From contig CAKPPW010000004.1 in the NCBI GenBank assembly GCA_934177995.1, positions 1-64,000 on the forward strand: a stretch of DNA of 64,000 nt, given 5' to 3'. Made by a program: the position numbers and the translations under genes. This document shows, in pieces, positions 1 to 8,550 of this stretch. The notes under the pieces are model-generated. The model saw only the letters and a program-made list of their open reading frames with translations, ran no database searches and was not told the origin of the DNA. Numbering within the stretch: the first letter of the stretch is position 1; every line of letters begins with the position of its first letter. The stretch comes from an uncultured Bacilli bacterium. Its GTDB lineage: Bacteria > Bacillota_I > Bacilli_A > RF39 > UBA660.

Positions 1-1698
1 AATAATGCCCTACCAACCACAGATAATACCGGTAAAACTAGAAAAAATAGTGGAGAGTATTTTGACTTTTCTGTTAAATCATCTATCATTGGAAATACCG
101 ATATCAACTATGAAATAGCAGCTAAAGAAGAAACAGGAAATACTTTTAGTGGTAATAATATTAAGTATTATTTAACCACTGTAGATAGTACTGGTAAAGA
201 AACAGAAGTGATGGCACCAAGAACCTATTATGAAGAATCATCAGGAAATGTTTATACAGGACGTCCTGCCGATATGATGAGTTTGTATACTGGAAATTTA
301 AATCAACAAGGAGAAACTACTATTAATTATCGATTAAGAATCTGGGTAGATGAAAATTATAATCCTCAAAATGATAATGGTGGATTAACTTATAAAGTAA
401 AAGTAAATGTTTATGGACAGACTTCAGATACAGTAGCAAAAGCCGAAGATAATTATTGTAAAGATAATGGATTTACTACCTTATCAGATTGTATGTTAGT
501 ATTAAATAACCATGAAACATCAGTAGAGTCTGCTAAGACTGCTATAAAGTCAAAAGGAACACCTGATTTTAGTAAGATAGCACCAAATGATATCGAAGAA
601 GATGGATTATATATGACCGAAGATGATGATGGAGAAAGTTATTATTATAGAGGGGCAGTAAAGAATAATTATGTATCCTTTGCCGGATTCATCTGGAGAA
701 TTATACGTCGAAATGGAGATGGAAGTGTCAGAATGATTTATTCTGGTAAAAGCACTTCGGATACTGGAGATTCAGTTATGATTAGTAGCTCTCAATTTAA
801 TAGTAAATATTGGGATCCAACTTATGTTGGATATAAATATAATGAAAGTTTTTCATTACATGAAGATAACGGTACTACAAGATATACATGGTTTACCAAT
901 ACTCAGAAATATAATTATGGAACAGGATATACCTTTGATGAGTCAACTAGAAAATTTACTTTAACAGGTGATATCAAACAATTAACCTGGACTGATAATC
1001 ATGATGAGATAGTAAGTAATAAACTATATAGTTGTTTAAATACTAGTTGTAATGTAGTTTATAAAGTAACAGGATATAGTAATGCTACTACAATGATAGT
1101 ACAACCAATAAGTTATAGTTCTAATAGTTTAGTAGATGCTCAGACCAATACAACAGACTCACCAATAAAAACAAAATTAGATAGTTGGTATCAAAATAAT
1201 CTTACAAACTATACTTCATATTTAGCAGATACAACTTTCTGTAATGATAGGAGTATGGTATCAGGTTCAGGATATTTAACAACACCTAGTACTGTTTATT
1301 CGGCTTATAGACGTATACAAGATAATAAGGCTCCAAGCTTAAAATGTAGTCAGGAAAATGATAGATTTAAAGTGTCAAGTGAGAGTGCTAAACTTAATTA
1401 TCCGGTAGGATTAATTCTAGCCGATGAAGTAGCCTTGGCAGGCGGAAAGTCAGGTTCTGCCAATAGTAATTATTATCTATATAATGGAAAGTACTTCTGG
1501 ACGCTTTCTCCGTCTAACTTCGGTTCTTACTACTCGGCTGCTCGCGTTTGGGCTGTGGTGTCTTCAGGGAGCTTGAATCTGGGGTCTGGCGTGGCTGATT
1601 CTAATGGGGTCCGTCCAGTTATAAATTTAAAGCAAAGTATAACTATCTCTAAAGGTGATGGATCGTCACTTAACCCCTTTAATGTTACCAATGAATAA
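1..1698 (+). CDS. Variable secreted surface protein, copy A (5' truncated by window edge)
   Basis: The frame is open from base 1, where the first codons read NNALPTTDNTGK, and stops at 1698. It aligns without any indel to the complete paralogue at 54045-55922, so about 60 N-terminal residues (membrane/signal part) lie outside the window. The first visible part resembles TasA/camelysin-like secreted proteins (FDFSV, INYEI). The C-terminal half has a DUF6273-like ending: YPVGLILADEVALAGG, then FWTLSPS, then GVRPVINLK and a GDGS..NPF tail. Between WTLSPS and GVRPVINL lies a hypervariable 30-codon segment (1516-1605). Ligand binding at the cell surface is inferred from the C-type-lectin-like role of such domains in DGR target proteins. 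An ATG at 208 could be mistaken for the start, but homology shows the gene begins further upstream. Confidence 0.85.
   Translation, partial: NNALPTTDNTGKTRKNSGEYFDFSVKSSIIGNTDINYEIAAKEETGNTFSGNNIKYYLTTVDSTGKETEVMAPRTYYEESSGNVYTGRPADMMSLYTGNLNQQGETTINYRLRIWVDENYNPQNDNGGLTYKVKVNVYGQTSDTVAKAEDNYCKDNGFTTLSDCMLVLNNHETSVESAKTAIKSKGTPDFSKIAPNDIEEDGLYMTEDDDGESYYYRGAVKNNYVSFAGFIWRIIRRNGDGSVRMIYSGKSTSDTGDSVMISSSQFNSKYWDPTYVGYKYNESFSLHEDNGTTRYTWFTNTQKYNYGTGYTFDESTRKFTLTGDIKQLTWTDNHDEIVSNKLYSCLNTSCNVVYKVTGYSNATTMIVQPISYSSNSLVDAQTNTTDSPIKTKLDSWYQNNLTNYTSYLADTTFCNDRSMVSGSGYLTTPSTVYSAYRRIQDNKAPSLKCSQENDRFKVSSESAKLNYPVGLILADEVALAGGKSGSANSNYYLYNGKYFWTLSPSNFGSYYSAARVWAVVSSGSLNLGSGVADSNGVRPVINLKQSITISKGDGSSLNPFNVTNE
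1516..1605 (+). other. DGR-like variable region, copy A
   Basis: Compared with 55740-55829, 14 of 30 codons differ non-synonymously, and all 14 keep the third base (for example aac/cac, tac/ggc, cgc/atc, gct/cgt, ggc/tac). Four more codons differ only at the third base. The invariant codons inside (ttc, tct, tcg, gtt, tgg, gtg, ttg) almost lack adenine, as expected if adenines of a template are the mutable bases. The segment is richer in G+C than the rest of the gene. It is followed by an identical block starting ggggtccgtccagttata, a candidate initiation-of-mutagenic-homing site. The interpretation is inferred; the pattern is seen directly. Confidence 0.8.
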
Positions 1699-1704
1699 AA
1701 AGAT

Positions 1705-1738
1705 GAAAATTTACGAAAACTCGTACTTGTAAATTTTC
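1705..1738 (+). terminator. Hairpin after copy A
   Basis: A 10-bp perfect stem (GAAAATTTAC / GTAAATTTTC) lies 6 bases after the stop codon, with a small inner CGA/TCG stem in the loop. It is not followed by a clean T-run, so it may stabilise the mRNA 3' end or act as a weak terminator. Confidence 0.4.
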
Positions 1739-1762
1739 TAAATATGTTATATATTATTAATG

Positions 1763-1866
1763 GAAGTTGTTTACAGCTTCTAGTCATCGCAGCGTCTCTT
1801 TACCACCTTGTTTTACATCGCCCATAGTTTAACAAGTTGAGGCAACTAAAAGTGATGACTTTTTTA
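1763..1866 (+). ncRNA. Candidate structured RNA of about 100 nt ending in a terminator
   Basis: This stretch has no ORF and is more G+C-rich than its surroundings. A GAAG..TGT/ACA..CTTC hairpin (1763-1780) comes first. A 9-bp closing stem follows (1782-1790 with 1852-1860, AGTCATC/GATGACT plus a G-U and a C-G pair). It encloses CTTGTT/AACAAG (1807-1812 with 1831-1836) and an alternative GTTG/CAAC hairpin (1836-1846). The closing stem runs into TTTTTT, giving a plus-strand direction. I do not recognise the family. It could also be an elaborate terminator between copy A and the convergent kinase gene. Confidence 0.4.
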
Positions 1867-1886
1867 ATAAAATTAAAAGGAAGAGA

Positions 1887-3269
1887 TTAATCTTCTACTT
1901 TAGAAATGTAAAAGTAGAAACTAGAACCTTTTCCTTTTTTTGTATCTACACCATATTTGTAATCATGAAGAATAAAAATACTTTTGACAATGGATAGTCC
2001 AAGACCGGTGCCATATAAATTTCTTTTGTGTTTTTTCTCAGACTTATAATACTTATCAAAGATATTATCTAAGTCTTTAGCATCTATTCCTTTACCACTA
2101 TCAATAACTTCAATCTTATAAAGATTATTAACTTTACTGATATTAATAATTACTGTCATATCATCACCGGTATAGTTAATGGCATTGATAATTAAATTAT
2201 ATAAGACTTGTTCAATCTTCTTTTGATCGGCTTTTATCATTAGTTTCCTAATATTAGTATGTTTAAAAATGATATTGTAACCATACTTTTCTTCATAAAT
2301 AGTAAATCTCTTTAAAATATTCTTTATAAGAATTATTAAATCAAATTCACTTAAGGTTAGATTATCCATTGATTGTTGTAGTTTAGATAGCGTTAATATA
2401 TCATTGACAAGTAGGGCTAGTCTATCAGTCTCTTCAATGATGATATTTAAATTACTATCTCTTTTTTCTTTGTCATTATAAGTTAGATCTCTAACCATCT
2501 CAGCATATGCTTTTATCATAGTAAGAGGTGTTTTTAAATCATGGGAGACATTGGCTAGTAAGTCTTTTTCTAATTCTTCAGTCTTTCCTAACTCGATCAT
2601 CATTTCATTTAAAGAGTTATTTAAGTCTTCTATCTCTAGAATATCACTATCACTAGTAAACTCTTTCTTTATCTTACCTTTAGCGATTATATTAGCTTTC
2701 CGAGAGATATCTACTATTGGTTTTGATAATCTTTTCGAAATAAAATAACCGATAAGTAGGGATAGAGATAGTATTAAAATACTGATGATTATTAACTGTT
2801 CTTTTAAAATCTTAGCGGTAGAGTCAAGTGGTTCAAGTGAAGTTGATAAAAAAGCATAGAGATTATCATCTAACTTAATAGCTTCTAAAATAGTCTTATT
2901 AGCAAACTGAGGGTTTTGTAAATTATAAGTTTCTTCCTTACTACCACTATTAATAAAACTTTCCTTTAATACTCCTTTACTAAATAGACAGTTAGAAGTA
3001 GTACTTGATCGATATAAAGTAGAATTGCTAGAAGTTATTTCAATACAAAGATTTTCTTGATAAGATATTTCATCTAAAGTATTATAGATATTTTCACTCT
3101 TGTAACCGGTTAACAACTTATTAGCAATATGTTTTATATCTTTAGTCTTAGTATATTCATAATACTTATTAATAAAGATTACTTGGAATAACCAAAGAAA
3201 AGAAATAATTATTAAAGAAAATATTATTAGATATTGCCATATCTTTCTTTTTAAACTATTTTTCATCAT
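1887..3269 (-). CDS. Sensor histidine kinase
   Basis: A 460-residue membrane histidine kinase. Membrane segments lie near residues 11-31 and 158-178 and flank an extracytoplasmic sensor region of about 125 residues. A HAMP linker follows at about 179-231. The HisKA H-box is NVSHDLKTP (phospho-acceptor His243) and the ATPase domain has an N-box (NLIINAINYTGDD), DSGKGI and GTGLGLSIVK. It should autophosphorylate and pass phosphate to the regulator encoded just upstream, with which it overlaps by 14 nt. The sensor region has no recognisable domain, so the stimulus is unknown. The gene converges on the candidate RNA at 1763-1866. Confidence 0.92.
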   Translation of the reverse strand: MMKNSLKRKIWQYLIIFSLIIISFLWLFQVIFINKYYEYTKTKDIKHIANKLLTGYKSENIYNTLDEISYQENLCIEITSSNSTLYRSSTTSNCLFSKGVLKESFINSGSKEETYNLQNPQFANKTILEAIKLDDNLYAFLSTSLEPLDSTAKILKEQLIIISILILSLSLLIGYFISKRLSKPIVDISRKANIIAKGKIKKEFTSDSDILEIEDLNNSLNEMMIELGKTEELEKDLLANVSHDLKTPLTMIKAYAEMVRDLTYNDKEKRDSNLNIIIEETDRLALLVNDILTLSKLQQSMDNLTLSEFDLIILIKNILKRFTIYEEKYGYNIIFKHTNIRKLMIKADQKKIEQVLYNLIINAINYTGDDMTVIINISKVNNLYKIEVIDSGKGIDAKDLDNIFDKYYKSEKKHKRNLYGTGLGLSIVKSIFILHDYKYGVDTKKGKGSSFYFYISKVED

Positions 3270-3921
3270 TAAAACGGTATCCTATCCCTCTAACAGTCTC
3301 TATTAAGTCCCGATACTTTCCTAGATGATTTCTAAGCATTTTGATATGGGTATCTACTGTTCTATCATCACCATAAAAGTTATAACCCCAAATATACTTT
3401 AATAGACTTTCTCTTTTAATAGCAATCTTTTTATTTTTAATAAAATATTCTAGTATTTCAAATTCTTTAGGAGTTAGATTAACTTCTTCATCATCAATAG
3501 TAATACTGTGTTCTAGAAAGTTTATAAATAAATCTTTATAACGATAATTATCTATCTTGGTAGACACTCTATTTAGTATAGCTTTACATCTTGCTACTAA
3601 TTCTTTGGGAGAGAAAGGCTTGCAAAGATAGTCATCTATTCCTTTATCAAAACCAGTTAGCTTATCTATTTCTTCCCCTCTGGCTGACAAAATAATAGTA
3701 GGGATTTTCTTACTAGCATCTAACTTCTCAAGAAGGGTAAAGCCATCCATCTCTGGCATCATTATATCTAGTACCATTAAGTCATATTTATCTTTTTCAA
3801 GCATGTCTAAAGCTTCATAGCCATCTTCTGCTTGATAAGTCTGATAACCCTCATTATTTAGATAGGTTACTATTACATCTCTTATATATTCTTCATCATC
3901 TACAACTAATATTTTAATCAA
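3256..3921 (-). CDS. OmpR-family response regulator
   Basis: A 221-residue regulator. The receiver domain has the acidic pair D8/D9, phospho-acceptor D52 in VLDIMMPEMDG and the conserved Lys in CKPFSPKEL. A C-terminal OmpR/PhoB winged helix follows (LTPKEFEILEYF, then TVDTHIKMLRNHLG and VRGIGYRF). The stop overlaps the start of the kinase gene, so the two are translationally coupled. It lies 26 bases downstream of spoVB on the same strand. A TATACT sequence in that gap could give the pair its own promoter, but I see no good -35 match. Confidence 0.92.
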   Translation of the reverse strand: MIKILVVDDEEYIRDVIVTYLNNEGYQTYQAEDGYEALDMLEKDKYDLMVLDIMMPEMDGFTLLEKLDASKKIPTIILSARGEEIDKLTGFDKGIDDYLCKPFSPKELVARCKAILNRVSTKIDNYRYKDLFINFLEHSITIDDEEVNLTPKEFEILEYFIKNKKIAIKRESLLKYIWGYNFYGDDRTVDTHIKMLRNHLGKYRDLIETVRGIGYRFNDEK

Positions 3922-3947
3922 TTAAACCACCTCATGTATAGTATACT

Positions 3948-5264
3948 TTATTTCTGTGAAAATGTGGTGAAATTTGCTAAGTATTTCTTTACTTGATAGT
4001 AATTATAAGTAGTTACAAAGATAACGTGAATACTAGTAGAAATGATATAACCATATAAACCAATTTTTAATAAGGAGAAAAGGAAAAGAGTAATAGTTCT
4101 AATAATGGTACCTAGAATAGTAGCTTTTAAATTGTCTTTACTTCTACCCATGGCATCAAGTGAGAAGGCAAGAGGAGCTTGGATATACTGAAATAGACAA
4201 ATAGGTGCTAGTACTTGCAAGTAAACGCTACCTTGATTGGTATGATACATTATCTGTAAGAAGAACTTTGGCATAATGATAAATAACATAGTAGCAGGTA
4301 TTCCTATTAATAAAGAGAAAAATATTGCTTGTTTAATCTTTTTCTTAGTATAGTCTAGTTTCTTATCACTAATCGCTTTGGCAATGACAGGTAGAAGGGC
4401 TTGGGAGATAGCAAGGGTAAAGAAAGAGGGTAGAAGGACTAGTGGCATTACATAACCTTGGAGTATTCCATACTGATTGATAATAAAGCTAGAAGTGTAG
4501 CCACTATACTTTAGGGTAGTAGTTAGAATAATCGGCTCTAGGAAATAGCCAATACTGCCAATTAATCTAGAAAGAGTAGTAGGTATACTGATATCTAGGG
4601 CGTCTTTAATATAAGATTTTCTAATATGAAAGTCTTTTTTTTTATAAGTAATGTTTTTAGGAAGAAAGAAGAATAAAACAAGAATAGATACTAATTCACT
4701 AATAACATTAGATAGTATTACCACAGTAACTGTTATTTCTAAACCCTTTGGAAGAAATAAAGGGATTAAGGTAAACATTAGGAAAAGTCTAACTACATCT
4801 TCTAAACAGTTAGAAAAGACATGGGGAAACATCTGTTGTTTACCAAAGAAATAACTTCTTACAATAGATGATGTTGATGTCAAAGGTATTACTACTGCCA
4901 TAGCAAGGATCGGTAAGTATGATCTTTCTTCTTGTAATAGTTTGTTAGCAAGGAATGGGGCAAAAATAATTAAGAAGATAATCAAGAAAAAATTAATAGC
5001 CATAGAGGTAACCATTAAAGATGACATTAAATTTCTATTATTTTTCTTATCTTCTGCTACCATCTTAGATAAAGCGATAGGTAGACCAAACTGACCTAGT
5101 CCAATAAATAAAGAAAAAGTTGGTAACACTAGCATATATAGACCAATACCTTCACTACCCATTAATCTACTCATGACTATTTTTATAATCATACCTAGTA
5201 TTTTAGTTAGAAAACCACCTATCATTAAGATAATAGTAGACTTAATAAACGTTTCTTTTTTCAT
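3948..5264 (-). CDS. spoVB: SpoVB/MurJ-type polysaccharide flippase
   Basis: A 438-residue polytopic membrane protein of the MOP (MATE-like) flippase superfamily. The N-terminus reads KSTIILMIGGFLTKILGMI, followed by MSRLMGSEGIGLYML and GLPIALSKMVAE, typical of stage V sporulation protein B. About 12 membrane segments are evident. SpoVB proteins are usually above 500 residues, so this one is short at the C-terminus. In the family it moves lipid-linked precursors for spore cortex peptidoglycan, which fits the sporulation genes elsewhere in the window. A perfect SD (ggaggctcc on the complement) precedes the ATG. The gene is divergent from 5375. Confidence 0.82.
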   Translation of the reverse strand: MKKETFIKSTIILMIGGFLTKILGMIIKIVMSRLMGSEGIGLYMLVLPTFSLFIGLGQFGLPIALSKMVAEDKKNNRNLMSSLMVTSMAINFFLIIFLIIFAPFLANKLLQEERSYLPILAMAVVIPLTSTSSIVRSYFFGKQQMFPHVFSNCLEDVVRLFLMFTLIPLFLPKGLEITVTVVILSNVISELVSILVLFFFLPKNITYKKKDFHIRKSYIKDALDISIPTTLSRLIGSIGYFLEPIILTTTLKYSGYTSSFIINQYGILQGYVMPLVLLPSFFTLAISQALLPVIAKAISDKKLDYTKKKIKQAIFFSLLIGIPATMLFIIMPKFFLQIMYHTNQGSVYLQVLAPICLFQYIQAPLAFSLDAMGRSKDNLKATILGTIIRTITLFLFSLLKIGLYGYIISTSIHVIFVTTYNYYQVKKYLANFTTFSQK

Positions 5265-5374
5265 GGAGCCTCCTTGTAAATAAGATGTAAAAAATATTTA
5301 AAACTAATAAATTACTTTTCTTCTTTCTAAGATTTATGATATAGTTAGTATAGAAGTGTAAGAGGTGAATGATA

Positions 5375-6544
5375 GTGCAAGAGATAATTGATTTTTTAGC
5401 TAAGAAGGAAGTACTTATACTGTTTATTATTTTATTAGCAGCTATTTTACTATATATAATTCTATGGGTTATATCTTTCATAAAGAAGAAAGATGAGCAA
5501 AAAAAGTTAAAAACAAACACTCAAGAATTGACAAAATTAGCAGAAAAAGTAAAGCTTTTAGAAAAAGAACAGCAAGAAGCAGCTTTACCACCGGTCTTTA
5601 GAATTGAACAAGAAAAGGTAAGAGAAGAGATTAAGCCTTTAGTAATGGAAGAAAAGAAAGAACCACCTAAAGTAGTAGTTAAAGAGACCTTTACATCTCC
5701 GGTTGCTATAGAGCCTGTTGTAGCAGAAGTTGTTATGCCTAAGAAAGAAGAAAACGTTATTACTAAAGAAATTAAATTAAATGATAATTCTGTTTCTGAA
5801 GTTGAAATACTAGATGCTAATCCTTTAGAAATTACTTATAAGAATGAAGTATATACTAAAGAAGAAGCTAAAGAAGAGTTAAAGAGGCTTGAAAGACAAT
5901 TAATTGAACAAGATAAGAAAGAAGAAAAGCCTATCTTTGAACCAATTGAGGTTAAACCATTTAAAGAGGTAACTAATGATGAAGTTATTCCTGTATTAGA
6001 TGAAATGCTTGATACTAAAGAAGAGGAGGTTAAACAAGAGAATATCAGTTTAACTAATTTTGAAGAAGATCAAGAGCAAAATGCTATTATCAGTTTAGAT
6101 GAGTTATTAAAAAGAGGTAACACTATTACTCAAGATGAGATAATAAAACATGAAGATGATGGGGATGAGCCTATTACTTTACAAGAGTTAGAAGCTAAAT
6201 GGAAAAAAGATAAAGAAGTAATAGCACTTAAAAATGATGATGAAGATATAGAGGTATTAGAAACTAAGAAAGAGGAAGTACCATTTAGTTATGAGGATAT
6301 TAAAGTAGAAGCTCCTAAGGTAAAAATACCAACTATGGATGAGTTGTTCTCTAAATCTAAAACACCTTATAAGCCAACCCCAGTTATTAGTCCTATCTTT
6401 GGAATAGAAGAAGATAAAATATCTAGTGATAATTCTCTTAAACTAGAAAATACGGCAAACTATGATAAACTTGATGCTGAAATTAGAAAGACTAATGAGT
6501 TCTTATCAAAACTTAAAGAGTTACAAAAAAAGTTAGATAATTAG
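5375..6544 (+). CDS. Membrane-anchored acidic coiled-coil protein, unknown function
   Basis: A single N-terminal membrane segment (about residues 12-35, VLILFIILLAAILLYIILW) is followed by KKKDEQKK. The rest is a long acidic, Lys/Glu/Pro-rich, largely disordered and coiled-coil tail with several ITLQELE / IISLDELL type repeats. The ATG at 5369 sits inside the SD (AGAGGTG, 5361-5367). The in-frame GTG at 5375, with proper spacing, is the likelier start. I recognise no domain. The architecture suggests a cytoplasmic scaffold tethered to the membrane. A terminator follows directly, so it appears to be transcribed separately from dnaB. Confidence 0.75.
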   Translation: MQEIIDFLAKKEVLILFIILLAAILLYIILWVISFIKKKDEQKKLKTNTQELTKLAEKVKLLEKEQQEAALPPVFRIEQEKVREEIKPLVMEEKKEPPKVVVKETFTSPVAIEPVVAEVVMPKKEENVITKEIKLNDNSVSEVEILDANPLEITYKNEVYTKEEAKEELKRLERQLIEQDKKEEKPIFEPIEVKPFKEVTNDEVIPVLDEMLDTKEEEVKQENISLTNFEEDQEQNAIISLDELLKRGNTITQDEIIKHEDDGDEPITLQELEAKWKKDKEVIALKNDDEDIEVLETKKEEVPFSYEDIKVEAPKVKIPTMDELFSKSKTPYKPTPVISPIFGIEEDKISSDNSLKLENTANYDKLDAEIRKTNEFLSKLKELQKKLDN

Positions 6545-6573
6545 GATGTTCTTCTTGAAGAAGACATCTTTTT
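6545..6573 (+). terminator. Intrinsic terminator
   Basis: GATGT..CTTC / GAAG..ACATC hairpin directly after the stop codon at 6544, followed by TTTTT. Confidence 0.75.
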
Positions 6574-6603
6574 AGTTTATAATTTTTAAAGGGAGGTCTT
6601 ATC

Positions 6604-7911
6604 ATGAAGAATTTAACTATCTTGCCAGCTGATCAGTATATTGTTATTAATAAAACAGTTCTTCATAGTGAAGACCGTAGACTTTTAACAATGCTTTATC
6701 AACCAATTATTGGTTATACTGCCGTTAGTTTATATTTTGCCTTAGTAGATGATCTTGATTCCTTAAATCAGATGAGTGAAGACTTAAATCATCATCATTT
6801 GATGGCTACTATGCAGTTAAAACTTGAAGATATTATGATTGCTAGAGAAAAGCTAGAAGCGGTTGGTCTTATTAAGACTTATGTTAAAACAGGAGATGTT
6901 AATCATTATGTTTACCTTTTGTTTTCTCCTATATCGGCTAGTGAGTTTTTTCATCACCCCATACTAAATATTGTTTTGTATAATAATATAGGTAAAAGAG
7001 AATATGCTAAAAGACAAGAAATATTTCAAGTGCCAAAGATTAGTCTTAAAGACTATGAAGATGTTAGTTCTTCTTTTGATGAGGTGTTTGAAAGTAGTAA
7101 TTTAAAACCATTTGAGGTTTTGGATATTATTGGAGAGAAGAAAGAAGCTAAGATTACATCTAAAAGAGTCATTGATTTTAATCTGTTAATAAGTTCTATT
7201 CCAGGATCAATTGTATCTAGTAGATGTTTTACAGAAGATGTAAAAGAGTTAATTAATTCACTAGCCTTAGTTTATAACTTTGATACTACTAATATGGCAG
7301 GACTAGTACAGTCATCTATTAATGAAAAGGGACTGGTTGATAGAACTTTACTTAGAAAGAGTTGTAGAAACTACTATCAGTTTGATCATGCTGGTAGTCT
7401 TCCGACATTAATCTATCAAAGACAACCAGAGTTTTTAAAGAAACCAGAAGGAGATAATTCTAAATGGGCTAAGATGGCTTATACCTTTGAAAATACTTCT
7501 CCTTATGACTATTTAAAGAGTAAACAAAAAGGAGCAGAACCTACTAAGCGTGATTTAAAACTTATTGAAGACTTGATGATAGAACAGAAACTATCATCAG
7601 GAGTAGTTAATGTTTTAATATCATATGCTTTAAAACTTAATAATCAAAAACTAAATAGAAGCTATTTAGAAACTATAGCTGGTCAGTGGAAAAGACTTAA
7701 TATTGAAACAGTTGAAGAAGCGATGCGTCTTACTGAAAAAGAATATAAGAAGATGAAGAAGATAGCTATTTCTACTAATACTAATAAGAATAGTAAAGTG
7801 GCTAGTAAACAAAAAGAAATACTTCCTGATTGGTTTAATGAGGATTTAAAAACTAATTCAATGGATAGTAAGGAAAAAGAAGAGATGGATACATTGTTAT
7901 CATCATTTTAG
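6604..7911 (+). CDS. dnaB: DnaB-type replication initiation / helicase-loading protein
   Basis: The 435-residue product resembles Bacillus DnaB (DnaD/DnaB family, not the replicative helicase). It begins ILPADQYIVINKTVLHSEDR followed by LTMLYQPIIGYTAVSLYF, the N-terminal winged-helix pattern. A DnaB-2 type helical region comes later (SSGVVNVLISYALKLNN, then LETIAGQWKRLNIETVEEAM). In Bacillus it acts with DnaD and DnaI at oriC and at restart sites to load the helicase. The usual dnaI partner is missing; tdk follows after 15 bases. Good SD GGGAGGT before ATG. Confidence 0.85.
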   Translation: MKNLTILPADQYIVINKTVLHSEDRRLLTMLYQPIIGYTAVSLYFALVDDLDSLNQMSEDLNHHHLMATMQLKLEDIMIAREKLEAVGLIKTYVKTGDVNHYVYLLFSPISASEFFHHPILNIVLYNNIGKREYAKRQEIFQVPKISLKDYEDVSSSFDEVFESSNLKPFEVLDIIGEKKEAKITSKRVIDFNLLISSIPGSIVSSRCFTEDVKELINSLALVYNFDTTNMAGLVQSSINEKGLVDRTLLRKSCRNYYQFDHAGSLPTLIYQRQPEFLKKPEGDNSKWAKMAYTFENTSPYDYLKSKQKGAEPTKRDLKLIEDLMIEQKLSSGVVNVLISYALKLNNQKLNRSYLETIAGQWKRLNIETVEEAMRLTEKEYKKMKKIAISTNTNKNSKVASKQKEILPDWFNEDLKTNSMDSKEKEEMDTLLSSF

Positions 7912-7926
7912 AAAGAAGGATTGAAA

Positions 7927-8550
7927 ATGCAAGAGGATTTATCATTTTATTACAGTGCTATGAAAGGTGGCAAAACAACTAGAATCTTTCAAAAAATTCA
8001 TGATTTGGAAGAGAATGGGCAAACAGTATTATTAATTAAACCTAAGGTTGATACTAAGGGTGATGATTATATTATTAATAGAAAAGGTGAGGCTAAAAAA
8101 GTTAATATACTGCTTGGTAAAGACGATAGAATATTAACAACTGATAATATAGAAAGTATATTATTTTGCAATCATATAATTGTCGATGAAGTACAGTTTT
8201 TAACTGAAAAACAAATAGAAGAGTTATGGATGATTAATAAGAAGGCAAATATTAAAGTTTCTTGTTATGGACTAAGAACTAACTTTAAGGGTGAATTATT
8301 TGCAGGAAGTGCTAGACTAATGGCTCTTGCTGATAATGTTGTAGAGCTTGAGACTAACTCTTTATGTCTTTGTGGCGAAAAAGCTAAGTTTAATGCTAGA
8401 AAAATAGATGGAGAATTTACCTTTAATGGAGAAGAAATTGAAATAGATGGGGCTAATAAAAAGATAGAATATGTTCCTTTATGTGGAGCCTGTTATTACA
8501 AAAAGGTTTATACTAAAAAGAAAAAAGTAAAAGAGGGGATTGATGAATAA
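7927..8550 (+). CDS. tdk: Thymidine kinase (TK1-like)
   Basis: The product phosphorylates thymidine to dTMP (salvage pathway). Its P-loop reads FYYSAMKGGKTT, departing from the usual GPMFSGKT, but ends in the expected GKTT. The Walker B-like IIVDEVQFL, the YGLRTNFKGELFAGS segment, the lasso region and two Cys pairs for zinc (LCLCGEKA and PLCGACYY) are all present. Length of about 207 residues is normal for the family. A TTG at 7921 lies against the SD AGAAGGA, so the ATG at 7927 is preferred. It is probably co-transcribed with dnaB and the next gene. Confidence 0.88.
   Translation: MQEDLSFYYSAMKGGKTTRIFQKIHDLEENGQTVLLIKPKVDTKGDDYIINRKGEAKKVNILLGKDDRILTTDNIESILFCNHIIVDEVQFLTEKQIEELWMINKKANIKVSCYGLRTNFKGELFAGSARLMALADNVVELETNSLCLCGEKAKFNARKIDGEFTFNGEEIEIDGANKKIEYVPLCGACYYKKVYTKKKKVKEGIDE

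Noticed and set aside
208..1698. Start of copy A at the ATG at 208
   Set aside because: The frame is open to base 1 and aligns with the interior of copy B, so 208 is internal.
1530..1787. Minus-strand ORF across the variable region
   Set aside because: It is a shadow of the plus-strand gene; its openness results from the GC-rich, A-poor coding strand.
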